From Shewanella piezotolerans WP3 (lineage in GTDB: Bacteria > Pseudomonadota > Gammaproteobacteria > Enterobacterales > Shewanellaceae), in contig NC_011566.1 of NCBI RefSeq assembly GCF_000014885.1, forward strand, positions 5,206,501-5,270,500: DNA of 64,000 nucleotides, read 5' to 3'. Of the stretch, positions 61,473 through 64,000 are shown piece by piece. The notes beneath the pieces were generated by a model. The model was not told the DNA's origin. It searched no databases and was given only the letters and a program-made list of their open reading frames with translations. Numbering within the stretch: the first letter of the stretch is position 1; each line of letters starts with the position of its first letter. A program made the position numbers and the translations under genes.

Positions 61473-62255
61473 ATGTGCATTCTATTTGTCGCTTTAAAAG
61501 CACACGCTGAATATCCACTCATTATTTGCGCTAATCGAGATGAGTTTCATCACCGCCCTACCGAGGCAGCTCATTTTTGGCATGATAATGAGCAACTACT
61601 TGCAGGTAAAGATCTTGAAGCGGGCGGGACTTGGCTTGGTGTCAACCAACGAGGTGCAGTAGCGGGGCTCACCAATATTCGTGACCCCGAACTGATTCAG
61701 TCCGATATGAAAAGTCGCGGCGAACTAGTCATAAAAGCGCTATCTAGCAGCGAATTAGATGAAGCATGGTTGCAGCGATATAGCCCTTTCTATAATCCAT
61801 TCAACTTGCTCTTTGGTGATGAACAAGCGCTTTACTGTTTCGACAGTCGACTAAAACGATACTCGCAATTAAGCCATGGATTTCATTCCATCAGCAATGG
61901 CGCCCTTGATGATATTTGGCCAAAGATGGCCCGAGGGAGTCAAGCCATCGAATCCCATATCACGACAAACAAAGACCCCAATATCGAAGACTTACTGGCA
62001 ATCATGACTGATGGTACACAAGCCCCCGATGATGAGCTACCGCAGACAGGTGTTAGTTTAGAATGGGAGCGGCACTTATCTTCGATCTACATTCAGCACC
62101 ATGAATATGGTACCCGCTCGACCACGATAATAATGAAAGATAAACACGGGAAAGTGCTCTTTTCAGAAGTGCGCTATGACGGTAAAGGCAGGAACCTCGG
62201 CCGTGATGACTTTACCATTCAACCTCAAAATATAACGACTGGGCATTTAACCTAA
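61473..62255 (+). CDS. NRDE-family (TANGO2-like) protein
   Basis: 260 residues beginning MCILFVALKAHAEYPLIICANRDEF (given here as one family landmark with the NRDE motif), then GGTWLGVNQRGAVAGLTNIR and the C-terminal RSTTIIMKDKHGKVLFSE. The N-terminal cysteine resembles Ntn hydrolases. Eukaryotic TANGO2 is linked to haem and lipid handling; the bacterial role is unclear. It is convergent with the next gene, overlapping it by 4 bp. Confidence 0.9.
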   Translation: MCILFVALKAHAEYPLIICANRDEFHHRPTEAAHFWHDNEQLLAGKDLEAGGTWLGVNQRGAVAGLTNIRDPELIQSDMKSRGELVIKALSSSELDEAWLQRYSPFYNPFNLLFGDEQALYCFDSRLKRYSQLSHGFHSISNGALDDIWPKMARGSQAIESHITTNKDPNIEDLLAIMTDGTQAPDDELPQTGVSLEWERHLSSIYIQHHEYGTRSTTIIMKDKHGKVLFSEVRYDGKGRNLGRDDFTIQPQNITTGHLT

Positions 62256-62674
62256 TCGGAAGTATGGTCGTGGGTTATCACCCAACGATCATCTATCTTC
62301 TCCACTAACAAAGTGAACACGCCATTTGGATTGTCTTTAACACGCTCAAGAGACCATCGTCCAACCACTATTGCTGCGTAGTTGCTGAGCATCTTAGTCT
62401 CTTTAATTGTAAATGTAAGATGGCCTAAGGTCGCCTTGTCTGGGTAATGCTTTTTGTAGGCTGCCAGTGTTTCTTCCCAGCCATAACGGAACTTACCATT
62501 AGAGACAAAACGCATCTGCTCATTATTCCAATACCCTTGCATATAAGCATCAAGATCGCCGCGGTTCCACGCCGCTTCTTGCTGCTCCAATATACTTGCA
62601 ATATCATCGGTCGGTACTGCATTTACACTGAATGCTACACATAACAGTAAAACGCTAATTCCTTTTTTAAACAT
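62252..62674 (-). CDS. Exported SnoaL/DUF4440-like protein
   Basis: 140 residues from the ATG at 62674 (GGAGAG upstream). Signal peptide GISVLLLCVAFSVNAVP, then an NTF2-like domain (ILEQQEAAWNRGDLDAYMQG, WEETLAAYKKHYPDK, DDRWVITHDHTSD). Probably periplasmic; no activity assigned. Confidence 0.85.
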   Translation of the reverse strand: MFKKGISVLLLCVAFSVNAVPTDDIASILEQQEAAWNRGDLDAYMQGYWNNEQMRFVSNGKFRYGWEETLAAYKKHYPDKATLGHLTFTIKETKMLSNYAAIVVGRWSLERVKDNPNGVFTLLVEKIDDRWVITHDHTSD

Positions 62675-62812
62675 GGCTCTCTCCACACTCAGGTGATTGG
62701 GTGTACTATACCCAATTACACATCTAAGATCTTGTTACCAATTATGCAGGCTCATTGGTAAAAGTCACAGAAAACAATAATACTTATAAAAATAGCTAGG
62801 CGGTTTGATCTT

Positions 62813-63364
62813 ATGTTTCAATCATTTTGCAAAGGTTTGCTAAAAGTCAGTGGCTGGAAAATAGCTGGTACACTGCCAACCGATCATCAATATGTTGCCA
62901 TCGTAGGTCCACACACCAGTAACTGGGACTTCATCATTGGTGTTTTAGCTCGTGGTGCGCTAGGTGCAAAAATTAACTTTCTCGGTAAGCATCAACTTTT
63001 CATTGCACCATGGGGCTGGTTCTTCCGCGCTATCGGCGGCACTCCAGTAGACAGATCTAAAAATAACAACCTAGTAGATGCTGTCGTTGATCTATTTAAA
63101 TCTAATTCTCACTTTAGCTTAGCACTTGCACCAGAGGGCACTCGCAGCCCAGTTACCCGCTGGAAAACGGGGTTTTACCATATAGCCAATAAAGCTCAGG
63201 TACCGATCATCACAGTTGGACTCGATTTTGATAATAAAACGGTCGTTATACCAGAAGGGATGCAGACTACAAATGACATTCAACATGACATGGAACATAT
63301 CATCAAGTTTTACCGCTCTATTAAAGGTCGCCACCCAAAAGTCATTCCCGATTTTAAAAGTTAA
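62813..63364 (+). CDS. 1-acyl-sn-glycerol-3-phosphate acyltransferase-like protein
   Basis: 183 residues. The acyltransferase block I NHxxxxD appears as HTSNWDF near residue 38. GGTPVDRSKNNNLVD and APEGTRSP match blocks II and III. It lacks a strong membrane segment and is shorter than PlsC, so it belongs to the small acyltransferase group acting on lipid or exopolysaccharide acceptors. Confidence 0.88.
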   Translation: MFQSFCKGLLKVSGWKIAGTLPTDHQYVAIVGPHTSNWDFIIGVLARGALGAKINFLGKHQLFIAPWGWFFRAIGGTPVDRSKNNNLVDAVVDLFKSNSHFSLALAPEGTRSPVTRWKTGFYHIANKAQVPIITVGLDFDNKTVVIPEGMQTTNDIQHDMEHIIKFYRSIKGRHPKVIPDFKS

Positions 63365-63446
63365 TACCAATCTGTATGAGCTTAATTGCTTAAAGCTAAA
63401 TAGCCCGTTATAGTGCAGCCAGTTTTCAGACATTGTATAAAATATT

Positions 63447-64000
63447 ATGAGCATTGATACTTGGCTGCTGTACCTCTTCGCCATTCTACTGATTGCCATC
63501 TCCCCAGGCACTATGGCTGTTCTGTCTATGGGCCATGGCATCCATTACGGTAAAAGCCGTAGTGTAGCGACCGCTTTTGGTAGCGTAACATCAGCACTGA
63601 TTCTAATGATGGCATCGGCTGCCGGCTTAGGTGCCCTGTTAAATGCTACGGAATATGGATTTACTATATTGAAATGGTGTGGCGGAGCCTACTTACTGTT
63701 TCTTGGTGTTAAGTTGCTGCTGACTAAAGCTGATGGACAAGGGTTAAAGCTAGAGCGTACCAAGGGAACTGGTCAGCCTTATCAACTGTTTAAACAAGCC
63801 TTTTTAGTGGGGATAAGCAATCCTAAAGATCTACTATTTTTTGCAGCTCTGTTTCCACAGTTCATCGATATCACAGCTCCACAAGGCCCACAATTAGCTA
63901 TTCTTGCAATCACCTGGGCTGTAGTCGATTTTAGTTTTGTAATGATTTATGCCTGCATGGCAAATGTGCTCGCGCCGACGCTAAAATCAAGTAATAAGCT
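63447..64000 (+). CDS. LysE/RhtB-family exporter, N-terminal part
   Basis: Open from the ATG at 63447 to the window edge, at least 184 residues. The start (MSIDTWLLYLFAILLIAISPG) and GGAYLLFLGVKLL, GISNPKDLLFFAALFPQF are typical of LysE-type amino acid exporters. The 3' end is missing; the substrate is unknown. Confidence 0.92.
   Translation, partial: MSIDTWLLYLFAILLIAISPGTMAVLSMGHGIHYGKSRSVATAFGSVTSALILMMASAAGLGALLNATEYGFTILKWCGGAYLLFLGVKLLLTKADGQGLKLERTKGTGQPYQLFKQAFLVGISNPKDLLFFAALFPQFIDITAPQGPQLAILAITWAVVDFSFVMIYACMANVLAPTLKSSNK

Noticed and set aside
1..64000. CRISPR arrays, tRNA or rRNA genes, complete insertion sequences
   Set aside because: No regular spacer-repeat pattern, no cloverleaf or rRNA signature, and no transposase-like or integrase-like protein was found on either strand.

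Overview
The window looks like a chromosomal segment of a Shewanella-type gammaproteobacterium. The basis is two tandem Fdh-type formate dehydrogenase operons with FdhX TAT peptides, DUF3305/DUF3306 genes and a TorD-like chaperone, together with a split molybdenum-cofactor (Moco) gene set, a GlyGly-CTERM secreted protease and many sensory proteins. This is inference from gene content; no 16S gene is present.

Layout. 1-4.1 kb: end of an ABC transporter ATPase (possibly tungstate), then mobA, a mobB-moeA fusion and a first moaA. 4.1-6.0 kb: an AT-rich island (70-aa GG-motif peptide plus an S26 signal peptidase) inserted behind moaA and followed by a second, truncated copy of the moaA 3' end with its terminator. 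6.0-7.9 kb: repeat-rich DNA full of small hairpins, many with GGA in the loop, around a GNAT gene. 8-16 kb: mutM, a TVP38-like protein, Wzi-like outer membrane protein, coaD, a pseudouridine synthase and a QseBC-like two-component system with PepSY and BOF proteins. 16-21.5 kb: moaABCDE-modABC on the minus strand behind a Moco riboswitch. 21.7-30 kb: ETF-ubiquinone oxidoreductase, a chemoreceptor, MOSC, GNAT, a diguanylate cyclase, a PfkB kinase and a 59-aa gene. 30.4-31.8 kb: HemN-like radical SAM protein. 32.0-34.9 kb: a second AT-rich island (67-aa GG-motif peptide, radical SAM/SPASM enzyme, broken TraB/GumN gene), flanked by two copies of the 3' end of fdhC plus its terminator. 34.9-50.8 kb: the two fdhXABC operons, maturation genes, fdhD and a regulator. 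50.8-64 kb: rlmF, FliL-like, ubiC, M6 protease, GH63 glucosidase, MarC, a His-rich metal transporter, an NRDE protein, an acyltransferase and the start of a LysE transporter.

How it works together: molybdate uptake (ModABC), Moco synthesis (MoaA-E, MoeA), guanylylation (MobAB), sulfur transfer (FdhD) and chaperoning (TorD-like) all serve the periplasmic molybdenum formate dehydrogenases, which pass electrons through FdhB and the cytochrome b FdhC to quinone.

Most interesting: the two islands share one architecture. Each has an intact host gene and terminator, then a peptide cassette with a short Trp-containing, Gly/Asp-rich precursor candidate and a hairpin directly after it, then a truncated repeat of the same host gene 3' end and terminator. 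The second encodes an enzyme resembling the three-residue-cyclophane (XyeB-like) radical SAM maturases; the first has no maturase and may depend on it in trans. The GGA-loop hairpin tract at 6.0-6.6 kb, which resembles CsrA/RsmA target sites, is the second signal worth following.
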